Below are positions 15,153 through 22,097 of a stretch of DNA of 26,787 nt, piece after piece (the first letter of the stretch is position 1; each line of letters opens with the position of its first letter). The notes beneath the pieces were generated by a model. It was not told the DNA's origin. It ran no database searches and was given only the letters and a program-made list of their open reading frames with translations. The position numbers were made by a program, and so were the translations under genes. The stretch lies in the NCBI GenBank assembly GCA_900548125.1, contig URJN01000001.1, positions 1 to 26,787 on the forward strand. Direction: 5' to 3'. The stretch is from an uncultured Eubacteriales bacterium (GTDB taxonomy: Bacteria; Bacillota; Clostridia; Christensenellales; Aristaeellaceae).

Positions 15153-15875
15153 TCACCTTAAAATCTTGGATGGGAACGCCTTTGTCCGTTCGTTCTGCGG
15201 GTTCGTGAAGAAATGCTCCGGCGTGCCCTGTTCCAGAATATATCCGCCGTCGCAAAAGACCACCCTGTCGGCAACCTCCCGCGCAAACCCCATCTCGTGC
15301 GTGACCACGACCATCGTGATGTTGTCGTGTCCCAGCTCGACCATGATATCCAGCACCTCCTGAACCATCTCCGGATCCAGTGCGCTCGTCGGTTCGTCAA
15401 AATAGATGACCGGATTCTTCATCGTCAGCGACCGCGCAATCGCGATGCGCTGCTGCTGACCGCCGGAGAGCGTCGTCGGATAGACAAATGCCTTCTTTTC
15501 CAGCCCGACCCGCCGCAGGTTCGCCATCGCCAGCTCCTCCGCTTCTTCCTTCGGCACTTTTTTGAGCTTGATGGGTGCCAGCGTCAGGTTTTCCATCACT
15601 GTCAAATGCGGATACAGGTTGAACTGCTGAAAGACCATCGAGGAATACTGCCGGTTCAGTGCCGCCCGCGTCTTGTGCGTCATCAGATGCCCGTCGATGT
15701 ATACCTCGCCCTTCGTCACTTCCTCCAAGCCGTTCATGCAGCGGATGAGTGTGCTTTTTCCCGAGCCGCTCGGTCCGATGATGACCAGCTTTTCGCCCTT
15801 CGCGACCTCCAAATCAATGCCCTTGAGCACCTCCAGATGTCCGAATGTCTTATGCACGTTTTTCAGCTTGATCAT
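15153..15875 (-). CDS. Polar amino acid ABC transporter ATP-binding protein
   Basis: Cytoplasmic ATPase of the GlnQ/HisP type, 240 residues, a normal length. Walker A is GPSGSGKST (34-42), Q-loop VFQQFN (82-87), signature LSGGQQQ (137-143), Walker B VIYFDE (157-162), D-loop SALDPE, and switch histidine H194 in VVTHEMG. The start at 15875 (MIKLKNVHKTFG) is chosen over upstream in-frame ATGs because GGGAG lies eight bases before it and the family starts here. It is the first gene of the operon; this order, ATPase first, is less common than binding protein first. Confidence 0.95.
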   Translation of the reverse strand: MIKLKNVHKTFGHLEVLKGIDLEVAKGEKLVIIGPSGSGKSTLIRCMNGLEEVTKGEVYIDGHLMTHKTRAALNRQYSSMVFQQFNLYPHLTVMENLTLAPIKLKKVPKEEAEELAMANLRRVGLEKKAFVYPTTLSGGQQQRIAIARSLTMKNPVIYFDEPTSALDPEMVQEVLDIMVELGHDNITMVVVTHEMGFAREVADRVVFCDGGYILEQGTPEHFFTNPQNERTKAFPSKILR

Positions 15876-15925
15876 CTCTAACACTCCCGTCATCTTTGAC
15901 GCGCGTTCCTGCACGCATTTTTATA

Positions 15926-15948
15926 AATTGAATTTTTTAATTTCAATT
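15926..15948 (-). promoter_or_regulatory. Inverted repeat in the transporter leader
   Basis: AATTGAA at 15926-15932 and TTCAATT at 15942-15948 form a perfect 7-base inverted repeat with a nine-base A/T spacer. It lies in the approximately 155-nt untranslated leader, about 50 bases before the ATPase start. It could be an operator for an amino acid-responsive repressor or an RNA hairpin. I cannot match it reliably to a known box. Confidence 0.35.
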
Positions 15949-16037
15949 CCTGCATCGAATTCGGTTTATTCCCGCTTATCAGCCCATTGCATCGTTCGTT
16001 TTGAATTTTTTGCTTTTGATTTATTCGATGTGGCGAT

Positions 16038-16067
16038 AGTATATCATGTCATTTTATTTTTTTGCAA
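16038..16067 (-). promoter_or_regulatory. Predicted extended -10 promoter of the transporter operon
   Basis: Minus strand: -35 TTGCAA (16067-16062), an 18-base spacer, and -10 TATACT (16043-16038) preceded by TGA, an extended -10 TGn motif. The expected start is near 16031, giving a leader of about 155 nt. The surrounding DNA is AT-rich compared with the genes. Confidence 0.6.
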
Positions 16068-16151
16068 GAATAAATTGTCCATTATTCAATTTGTATTCAT
16101 TTCTTCCGGTTAATATTCTCATGGTGACTAACACTTTATTTTAAAATTCAT

Positions 16152-16195
16152 TATTTAAAAAGACCGTCCGCTTTCGCAAAGAAAGCAAAACGGTC
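16152..16195 (-). terminator. Intrinsic terminator of the L,D-transpeptidase gene
   Basis: Minus strand: GACCGT (16195-16190 complement) and GCTTTC pair with GAAAGC and ACGGTC across 16162-16195, giving two stacked 6-bp stems with a small internal loop, followed by TTTTT (16161-16157). It is 34 bases past the stop codon and isolates this gene from the transporter promoter. Confidence 0.85.
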
Positions 16196-16228
16196 CTTTG
16201 ACTTTTAAATTGTCGATTCTGGCTTTTC

Positions 16229-17827
16229 TTACTGAATTCCGAACTTTTCCTTCACATCGTCCGTCACTTTCGCGCCAATCTGTTCGGCTTCAAACACATA
16301 GTGTTCGTACAGCGTTTCCGGGCGCGCCGGTGCGCCGCAATACGTGCAGGGCGTCAGTTTTTTGAACTCATCCTTCTCCAAATCGCCGTATGTGAAGTCC
16401 CCCGTCAGCGGCAGGAACTTCGACTTGACGCCGGAGCAGTTCTCGTCAACGTGGTAATTGCTTCCGCCGTTCGGGTTTCGGTAGAGCTGCAAGCCGCTGT
16501 CCGGCAGTTCCGGCTCATACATCTGCCGCCCCTGATCGTCCCAGATAAAGACCTTCGTCTTGTTTTCCAGATTATTCCAGAGCCACTGCATGTTCTGCCC
16601 CTGCGCGTTGGCACGACGCTGGATGCGGATGCAGCCGTGACTCGCCTTCATGCCCAGCTGCGCCTCATACTGCGTATAGATGCGCGTGCCGTCCGCCGCC
16701 TTGTCGTGCAGCACCTCATGAAGCAGCGTGCCGCCGTTGATGCGGATGGCAAAGCGTCCGATTGTTCTGCCGCCCGCGTCGAAATCGCCGACCTTGCTCA
16801 CCGTAATATACTCGCCCGCCGGGGATTCGTTGTACGGCTGCTTGGCGTTGTTCAGTCCCGTAGATACATCCAATTCGCCGATAATCGCGCCCGCCTCAAA
16901 GATATACATCTTCTGGCGCAGCTTGTCCACCAGCAGCGCATATTTGCTCGACGGCGTCACTTGGAACAGGATGCTCTTTTTGACATAGCCCTGTATCTTC
17001 TTGGCGTTCAGGGATTCCATATATTCGTTGTCCGTCTTGGTGCCGTCGTTGGAATAGGATTCAATCAGCACATAACCGTCGCCGTCCGTATCCTCCTCCA
17101 GAACATGCACGCCCTGGCTCTGCCCGTGCAGCTCACCCGCGCAGTTCTGCTCATAGGGCTTGCGGTCGCTGCCCGGCGTGTTCGTCGGATAGACATGCTC
17201 CGTCTGCCCGACATCCATCACCGTAATCGGCTGCATCATCAAATTCCAGATTGCCTGCTGATGGTCGGGGTCGGTCAGGTCATACGCATCCGGATCCATA
17301 TCCCAGAAGCTCGTCGCCTGCGGCACGGGCTTCTTTCCTTCTTCCGTCACCGCCGCAGCCGGTTCGGATTGCGGCTCGTCCCAGCTCTGTGCCTCCTGCG
17401 CATCCTCCAGCAGGCTCAAATCGAGCATATTCGCGTTTGCGCTCTCCTCGCTGCCGTAAATGTGCAGGGAAATGAGCTGCTGCTCGCTTTCCTCGCCCCA
17501 GTAGTTGCGCAGCTGAATCATCAGGATGTAGTTGCCCTCCGGAACCGCGCTGCCGTCTGCCAGCATGCCGTCCCAGCTGATGCGTCCCGTTCCCTCTTCA
17601 ACCTGCGCCGTGCCCACTTCGCAGACGAACTCTCCGGTGTCGCCGCTGTACAGGCGCATCGCCAGCGTGCCGCCCTCCGTCGTTTCAAAATCGAAGTACC
17701 AATCGTTCTGACCGGAAATCAGCTTCACGTCGTCCGCCATCACGTTGCTCAACTCCGGCGCGGCGAATGCGCACGCCGACGCCAGCATCAGCACCGTCAA
17801 GAGGAAAATAAAGAAATGCTTTTTCAT
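16229..17827 (-). CDS. Secreted L,D-transpeptidase (YkuD domain) with C-terminal Cys/His cluster
   Basis: Cross-links peptidoglycan through 3-3 bonds or attaches proteins to it. The 532-residue protein has a signal peptide (residues 1-22, AFA before APELS; a C19 gives a weak lipobox alternative), a FlgD-like Ig region (about 27-125), an acidic/proline linker (126-170), and an SH3-like segment ending GYVKKSIL (about 200-286). The YkuD catalytic domain (about 295-430) contains HEVLH (370-374) and the nucleophile motif SHGC (396-399). The last 100 residues carry YH at 458-459, C464, C494 and C497 (LTPCTYC), resembling the Ada-type metal site seen after various surface proteins. ATG 17827 was chosen because in-frame ATGs at 17845 and 17839 lie next to the terminator stem; its ribosome site (GGGG) is weak. 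Confidence 0.9.
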   Translation of the reverse strand: MKKHFFIFLLTVLMLASACAFAAPELSNVMADDVKLISGQNDWYFDFETTEGGTLAMRLYSGDTGEFVCEVGTAQVEEGTGRISWDGMLADGSAVPEGNYILMIQLRNYWGEESEQQLISLHIYGSEESANANMLDLSLLEDAQEAQSWDEPQSEPAAAVTEEGKKPVPQATSFWDMDPDAYDLTDPDHQQAIWNLMMQPITVMDVGQTEHVYPTNTPGSDRKPYEQNCAGELHGQSQGVHVLEEDTDGDGYVLIESYSNDGTKTDNEYMESLNAKKIQGYVKKSILFQVTPSSKYALLVDKLRQKMYIFEAGAIIGELDVSTGLNNAKQPYNESPAGEYITVSKVGDFDAGGRTIGRFAIRINGGTLLHEVLHDKAADGTRIYTQYEAQLGMKASHGCIRIQRRANAQGQNMQWLWNNLENKTKVFIWDDQGRQMYEPELPDSGLQLYRNPNGGSNYHVDENCSGVKSKFLPLTGDFTYGDLEKDEFKKLTPCTYCGAPARPETLYEHYVFEAEQIGAKVTDDVKEKFGIQ

Positions 17828-17845
17828 ATCGAACCCCATTTTCAT

Positions 17846-17880
17846 AAAAAGAGGCTGTCGCATCCTACAACAGCCTCTTT
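17846..17880 (-). terminator. Strong intrinsic terminator after the zinc-ribbon gene
   Basis: A perfect 11-base stem (AAAGAGGCTGT at 17880-17870 on the minus strand, ACAGCCTCTTT at 17858-17848) with an 11-base loop, ending in TTTTT. It begins 14 bases after the upstream stop codon and ends about 19 bases before the L,D-transpeptidase ATG, so it stands in the path of any read-through transcript into that gene. Confidence 0.85.
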
Positions 17881-17893
17881 CGTAAATCGTTCT

Positions 17894-18637
17894 TTAGCCC
17901 GGCAGATCCATGATGTCGCCCGGTGCTGCTGTCACCGTGCCATCCGGAGGCGGGGTCACGGTTGCGAGCGAATACAGCTTCTCAAGCGTCTTTGCGCCCG
18001 CGATGCCGTCCACATCCAGCCCGTTGTCTTTCTGGAAGGCTTCAACCGCCGTCTTGGTTGCCGTGCCGAAATTGCCGTCCGACGCGCCCTTCAGATAGCC
18101 CAGCTCAGTCAGCGCCACCTGCATCAGCTTCACCTCTACGCTCTGGTCGCCCTTGCGCAGCGTTTTATAGGTGACGTTCGTCGGCTGCTGCACAGGCTCC
18201 GGCGTCGGCGTGATTTCAATCATCGGCGTTGTAGCCGCCACCGGTGCGGGCGTATTCGTCGCGCCGAACACAATAAAGTTGTTCTCCGGCGAATTCTGAG
18301 CCTGCTGCTGAGGCTGAGGCGTGTTAATCGTCGCCGGCGTGCCCGCCGTAAACATCGAGCGCACAATCATCGCGATAATCAGCACCAGAATCAAAATCAG
18401 TCCGATTGCGATAATCATCGGCGTCCGGTCCTGACTGCGTCGGCTCTGCCTGCTTCCCTTGGCATAGGCGGTCTTGCTGCTCTTGCGGGGCGCGCTCCTC
18501 TGTTCGGGGCGGGGCTGCCTTTCCTCGCCGCCCTCCGCTTCGCTGCGCTCAGGCTTTACCCCTGCCAAATTCGCATAGCAAAGCGGGCAGATATTCGAGC
18601 CATCCGGAATTTTATTATGACAATGGGGACAAAACAT
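17894..18637 (-). CDS. Zinc-ribbon membrane protein with external peptidoglycan-binding domain
   Basis: A 247-residue single-pass protein. A zinc ribbon at the N-terminus has C3, C6, C17 and C20 (FCPHC and ICPLC), then a charged Arg/Lys/Ser-rich segment (about 28-72), one membrane helix (about 73-93, IIAIGLILILVLIIAMIV), a Pro/Thr/Gln linker with TPTPEP, and a PG_binding_1 domain (about 158-220: LRKGDQSVEVKLMQVALTELGYL, DGNFGTATKTAVEAFQKDNGLDVDGIAG). A cytoplasmic ribbon and an outside wall-binding domain are expected. GGGAGG lies seven bases before the start. Function is unknown; its neighbour suggests a role with the L,D-transpeptidase. Confidence 0.85.
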   Translation of the reverse strand: MFCPHCHNKIPDGSNICPLCYANLAGVKPERSEAEGGEERQPRPEQRSAPRKSSKTAYAKGSRQSRRSQDRTPMIIAIGLILILVLIIAMIVRSMFTAGTPATINTPQPQQQAQNSPENNFIVFGATNTPAPVAATTPMIEITPTPEPVQQPTNVTYKTLRKGDQSVEVKLMQVALTELGYLKGASDGNFGTATKTAVEAFQKDNGLDVDGIAGAKTLEKLYSLATVTPPPDGTVTAAPGDIMDLPG

Positions 18638-18698
18638 GGTCAGCCCTCCCTGATTTCATATTCGAGCTTGTCCGTTAAACAAAAACCTTCTCATGATT

Positions 18699-18728
18699 AG
18701 TATAAACCACAATCAAACCTAATTGCAA
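18699..18728 (-). promoter_or_regulatory. Predicted promoter of the zinc-ribbon gene
   Basis: Minus strand: -35 TTGCAA (18728-18723), an 18-base spacer, -10 TATACT (18704-18699). The start should be near 18692, giving a leader of about 55 nt. The layout matches the transporter promoter at 16038-16067. Confidence 0.6.
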
Positions 18729-18779
18729 GCCCTTTGATAAATTCGCATCTGTCTAAAGATATGACGGCGTGTATCGGTT

Positions 18780-19268
18780 TCATGCGTTCATTCTCTTGTC
18801 CGCTTCCAGCAGGCGGCATGTGCGTATCGTACACAGTGCCGCCATGATGCCTGAACGCAGAGCCTGCTCCCCTGCGGATTCGCCGCTGCCCTGAAGCTCA
18901 ACCCGTCCGATTTTTGCCGACTGGTCGATGCTCTCCGTCATCATCCTGAATCGGTCATAGCCTTCCTGTATGCCGTCCCGGCAGATGACCTCCAGCAGCC
19001 GGCTGATGCTCTCCATGCTCAATGCCTGCTTGAGTACGCCGATCATGATGAGCATCGCCAGATGGTCGCGATCATACTTTTTCCCTGTCGGGCGCGGAAT
19101 CATGCCGACCTTGACATAGTTGTTGACCATCGACTTGGTCATCTCGCCTTTAGGCAGCGTCGGGCTGAATGTCCTGTCCATCAGCGTCACGACCTGATCC
19201 ATATACAGCCCGATATCCGGAAGTATTTCCCATTCCGGCAGCTCAAGTGCCTGTATCTCCTGCTCCAT
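18780..19268 (-). CDS. DUF1836 family protein (putative regulator)
   Basis: A 162-residue cytoplasmic protein resembling the DUF1836 family, small helical proteins common in Firmicutes. The region around residues 38-95 (LPKGEMTKSMVNNYVKVGMI then KKYDRDHLAMLIMIGVLKQ) looks like a MerR-type winged helix-turn-helix recognition arrangement, suggesting DNA binding. GGAG lies seven bases before the ATG. Its promoter is the best consensus in the window and faces away from feoB, so it may regulate itself or feoB; that is an inference from position only. I see no terminator between it and the zinc-ribbon promoter. Confidence 0.8.
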   Translation of the reverse strand: MEQEIQALELPEWEILPDIGLYMDQVVTLMDRTFSPTLPKGEMTKSMVNNYVKVGMIPRPTGKKYDRDHLAMLIMIGVLKQALSMESISRLLEVICRDGIQEGYDRFRMMTESIDQSAKIGRVELQGSGESAGEQALRSGIMAALCTIRTCRLLEADKRMNA

Positions 19269-19480
19269 GTTCGCTCCTTCTCGCTAAGGCTTATTCGCGC
19301 CGTTCGCCGCAGAAAAAAGCCGTCTGCCGCCTCGCCTTCTGCTGACTTCTTATCATGCAGACGAATGAACTCGCGCGATTCATCCCGAAATCCCGATTTT
19401 TCCATCCATAACCCGATGCAAGGCAGATTCCGGCGCATTCAGGCTCCCTCTGCCCGCGGATTTCCTTCTCTTTTCCGTTC

Positions 19481-19509
19481 ATTATATCATCGGCAAAAAA
19501 TGCTGTCAA
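19481..19509 (-). promoter_or_regulatory. Perfect-consensus promoter for the DUF1836 gene
   Basis: Minus strand TTGACA (19509-19504), a 17-base spacer, TATAAT (19486-19481), with TGA just before the -10. Transcription should begin near 19474, leaving an approximately 205-nt leader before the gene. I found no clear reading frame or riboswitch in the leader. Confidence 0.8.
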
Positions 19510-19524
19510 ATCTGCTCTTTCCTC

Positions 19525-19553
19525 TTTACAAACGCCGCTCAAACCATTACACT
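19525..19553 (+). promoter_or_regulatory. Predicted feoB promoter, back-to-back with the DUF1836 promoter
   Basis: Plus strand TTTACA (19525-19530), a 17-base spacer, TACACT (19548-19553). The start is expected near 19560, giving an approximately 80-nt leader. Only 15 bases separate its -35 from the -35 of the opposing promoter, so both polymerases compete for the same stretch and one regulator could control both. Confidence 0.5.
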
Positions 19554-19588
19554 GTGCGAGGACAATTCCCTGCAGTTTACCGGAAGTT

Positions 19589-19604
19589 GTTTGTGTTTAC
19601 AAAC
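19589..19604 (+). promoter_or_regulatory. Inverted repeat upstream of feoB (candidate operator)
   Basis: GTTTGT-GTTT-ACAAAC, a perfect 6-base inverted repeat with a 4-base spacer. It sits in the feoB leader, about 38 bases before the ATG. It does not resemble the classic Fur or DtxR boxes. It may be an operator for the feoB gene, for example for the adjacent DUF1836 protein, or a short RNA hairpin. Confidence 0.4.
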
Positions 19605-19641
19605 TTTTGATTCTCAATATAGAATGGGGAGGAATCATTCG

Positions 19642-21984
19642 ATGACTCTGGATTCTCTTAAACCCGGTCAAAGTGCCGTCATTCATACCGTAGGCGGCGA
19701 AGGCGCACTCCGACAGCATTTTCTGGATATGGGCGTCATTCCCGGCGCGCAGATTACGCTCGTCAAGTTCGCCCCGATGGGCGACCCCATCGAATTCCGC
19801 ATCCACAGCTATGAGCTGACCCTGCGTGTAGACGATGCGAAGCGGATTGAAATCAGCAATCCCTGCACCGTAAAAGGCGAGCCTGCCTGCCCGCCGCCGC
19901 ATACGCCCGTGGATCATCCCGGCTTAGGCGAGGGCGGACGCTACCACGTCAAAGCAGGCGAACATCCCCTGCCCGAAGGAACGACGCTCACCTTTGCCCT
20001 TGCCGGCAATCAGAACTGCGGCAAGACGACCCTCTTCAACCAGCTCACCGGCTCCAATCAGCACGTCGGCAATTTCCCCGGCGTGACCGTGGACAGAAAG
20101 GACGGCGCGATTCGCGGTCATGACGATACTCTCGTCACCGACCTGCCCGGCATCTACTCCATGTCCCCCTATACCAGCGAGGAAATTGTCACCCGCCGCT
20201 TTATTCTGGAGGATAAGCCCTGCGGCATCATCAACATCATCGACGCCTCCAACATCGAGCGCAACCTCTACCTGACCATGCAGCTCATGGAGCTGGATGT
20301 CCCCATGGTTCTCGCGCTGAATATGATGGATGAAGTGCGCGAAAACGGCGGCTCGGTCCGCGTCAACGAAATGGAAGCCATGCTCGGTATTCCGGTCGTT
20401 CCGATTTCCGCCGCCAAGAACGAGGGCATCGACGAGCTCGTTTCCCATGCGCTTCATGTCGCCCGTTATCAGGAGCGTCCCGGCAGACCGGATTTCTGCG
20501 ACTCTGAGGGTACGCAGGCGGCTGTCCACCGCTGTCTGCACGGCATCATGCACCTCATCGAGGATCACGCCGAAGCCGCGGGCATTCCCGTCCGTTTCGC
20601 CGCCAGCAAGCTGGCAGAGGGCGATCAGCTCATTCTCAGCCAGCTGAATCTCTCTGAAAACGAAAAGGATATGCTTGAGCATATCATCGTTCAGATGGAG
20701 CAGGAGCGCGGGCTGGATCGCGCCGCCGCCATCGCGGACATGCGCTTTTCCTTCATCGAAAAGGTCTGCGACGCGACCGTCACCCGACCGCACGAGAGCC
20801 GCGAGCATGAGCGCAGCGTCAAAGCAGACCGCCTGCTGACCGGCAGACACACCGCGATTCCGATGTTCATTCTCATCATGCTCTCCGTGTTCTTCCTGAC
20901 CTTCAACGTCATCGGCAGCTTCCTGTCCGATTTGCTGGAGCAGGGCATCGGTGCGCTGACAGAGCTGGTCGATCACCTGCTGGTCTCTGCCGGCTACTCC
21001 GGCGTACTGCGCTCGCTGATTATCGACGGCATATTCACCGGCGTGGGCAGCGTGCTGAGCTTCCTGCCGTTTATCGTGACCCTGTTCTTCTTCCTCTCCA
21101 TGCTTGAGGACAGCGGCTACATGGCGCGTGTCGCATTCGTCATGGATAAGCCGCTGCGCCATATCGGTCTTTCCGGCAGAAGCATCGTCCCGATGCTCAT
21201 CGGCTTTGGCTGCACCGTTCCGGGCGTCATGGCGACCCGCACCCTGCCCTCCGAGCGCGACCGTAAGATGACGATTCTGCTCACCCCGTTCATGAGCTGC
21301 TCGGCTAAGCTCCCGATTTACGCATTCTTCAGTGCCGTGTTCTTCCCGAAGCACGCCATGTGGGTCATGGCTGGGCTTTATCTGCTGGGCATCCTGATGG
21401 GTATTCTCCACGCGCTGCTGATGCGCAAAACCATCTTCTCCGGCGAACCCGTTCCCTTCGTCATGGAGCTGCCGAATTACCGCATGCCGGGCGCAAAGAA
21501 TGTCTGTCAGCTGCTCTGGGAAAAATCGAAGGATTTCCTCCAGCGTGCCTTTACGGTCATCTTTGCCGCAACCATTGTCGTCTGGTTCCTGCAAACGTTT
21601 GATATGCGTCTGAACGTCGTGACGGATTCCAAGAACAGCCTGCTCGCGCTGATGGCGGGCGGCATCGCGCCGCTGTTCCGTCCGCTCGGCTTTGGCGACT
21701 GGCGCATATCCACCGCCCTGCTGACCGGCTTCATGGCAAAGGAAAGCGTCGTTTCCACGCTGACCATCCTCTTTGGCAGCACGGCAGAGCTTCTTTCCGC
21801 GCTGACGCCGCTCTCCGCCCTGTCGCTGCTGGTGTTCTCCCTGCTGTATACGCCGTGCATCGCCGCCGTCGCTTCCATCCGTCGTGAGCTGGGTGCGCGC
21901 TGGGCGATTGGCGTCATTCTCTATCAATGCGCCATCGCGTGGGTTGCCGCGTTCATCGTCCATCTGATTGGCATGTTGATTTAA
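19642..21984 (+). CDS. feoB: Fused FeoA-FeoB ferrous iron transporter
   Basis: Imports Fe2+ across the cytoplasmic membrane. The 780 residues fuse an N-terminal FeoA SH3-like domain (about 1-75, LDSLKPGQSAVIHTVGGEG and FLDMGVIPG) to a full FeoB. The G domain has G1 GNQNCGKTT (122-130), G2 VGNFPGVTVD (142-151), G3 DLPG (167-170) and G4 NMMD (227-230). Then come a helical linker and the polytopic membrane domain with two gate-like repeats (GFGCTVPGVMATRTL and SCSAKLPIYAFF). The frame is open to 19591, but the ATG at 19642 has GGGGAGG upstream and starts the FeoA fold. It is the only plus-strand gene found. Confidence 0.96.
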   Translation: MTLDSLKPGQSAVIHTVGGEGALRQHFLDMGVIPGAQITLVKFAPMGDPIEFRIHSYELTLRVDDAKRIEISNPCTVKGEPACPPPHTPVDHPGLGEGGRYHVKAGEHPLPEGTTLTFALAGNQNCGKTTLFNQLTGSNQHVGNFPGVTVDRKDGAIRGHDDTLVTDLPGIYSMSPYTSEEIVTRRFILEDKPCGIINIIDASNIERNLYLTMQLMELDVPMVLALNMMDEVRENGGSVRVNEMEAMLGIPVVPISAAKNEGIDELVSHALHVARYQERPGRPDFCDSEGTQAAVHRCLHGIMHLIEDHAEAAGIPVRFAASKLAEGDQLILSQLNLSENEKDMLEHIIVQMEQERGLDRAAAIADMRFSFIEKVCDATVTRPHESREHERSVKADRLLTGRHTAIPMFILIMLSVFFLTFNVIGSFLSDLLEQGIGALTELVDHLLVSAGYSGVLRSLIIDGIFTGVGSVLSFLPFIVTLFFFLSMLEDSGYMARVAFVMDKPLRHIGLSGRSIVPMLIGFGCTVPGVMATRTLPSERDRKMTILLTPFMSCSAKLPIYAFFSAVFFPKHAMWVMAGLYLLGILMGILHALLMRKTIFSGEPVPFVMELPNYRMPGAKNVCQLLWEKSKDFLQRAFTVIFAATIVVWFLQTFDMRLNVVTDSKNSLLALMAGGIAPLFRPLGFGDWRISTALLTGFMAKESVVSTLTILFGSTAELLSALTPLSALSLLVFSLLYTPCIAAVASIRRELGARWAIGVILYQCAIAWVAAFIVHLIGMLI

Positions 21985-22000
21985 TCCCGTGTTCGCCAAA

Positions 22001-22028
22001 GCCGGCAAGACATCGAAGTTTTGCCGGC
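22001..22028 (+). other. Hairpin just downstream of feoB
   Basis: GCCGGCAA at 22001-22008 pairs with TTGCCGGC at 22021-22028 across a 12-base loop. No T-tract follows. It stands 17 bases past the feoB stop and may protect the 3' end of the message or assist termination at the next palindrome. Confidence 0.5.
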
Positions 22029-22059
22029 GCGGACAGGGTTGCGTGATTTCCCGTGTATG

Positions 22060-22097
22060 AATGAAGAAGGGGCTGCATATGCAGCCCCTTCTTCATT
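22060..22097. terminator. Perfect 38-base palindrome between convergent genes
   Basis: Arms 22060-22078 and 22079-22097 are exact inverted copies of 19 bases with no loop, centred on ATGCAT-like sequence. It lies between feoB (plus) and the DUF3877 gene (minus), whose stop codon begins at its right end. A hairpin this strong should stop transcription from both sides, though the T-tracts are short (CTTCTTCATTT rightwards, CTTCTTCATTC leftwards). Confidence 0.7.

Noticed and set aside
15926..15948. Match of the transporter leader repeat to an ArgR or CodY box.
   Set aside because: Only partial and based on remembered consensus sequences; kept as an unassigned inverted repeat.
19187..19542. Two 83-residue minus-strand frames in the DUF1836 leader.
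   Set aside because: One starts upstream of the promoter, both lack a ribosome site and motifs, and one overlaps the DUF1836 start.
19596..19625. A second plus-strand feoB promoter, TTTACA with TAGAAT 18 bases on.
   Set aside because: It would start transcription inside or after the feoB ribosome site; the upstream promoter at 19525 gives a workable leader.
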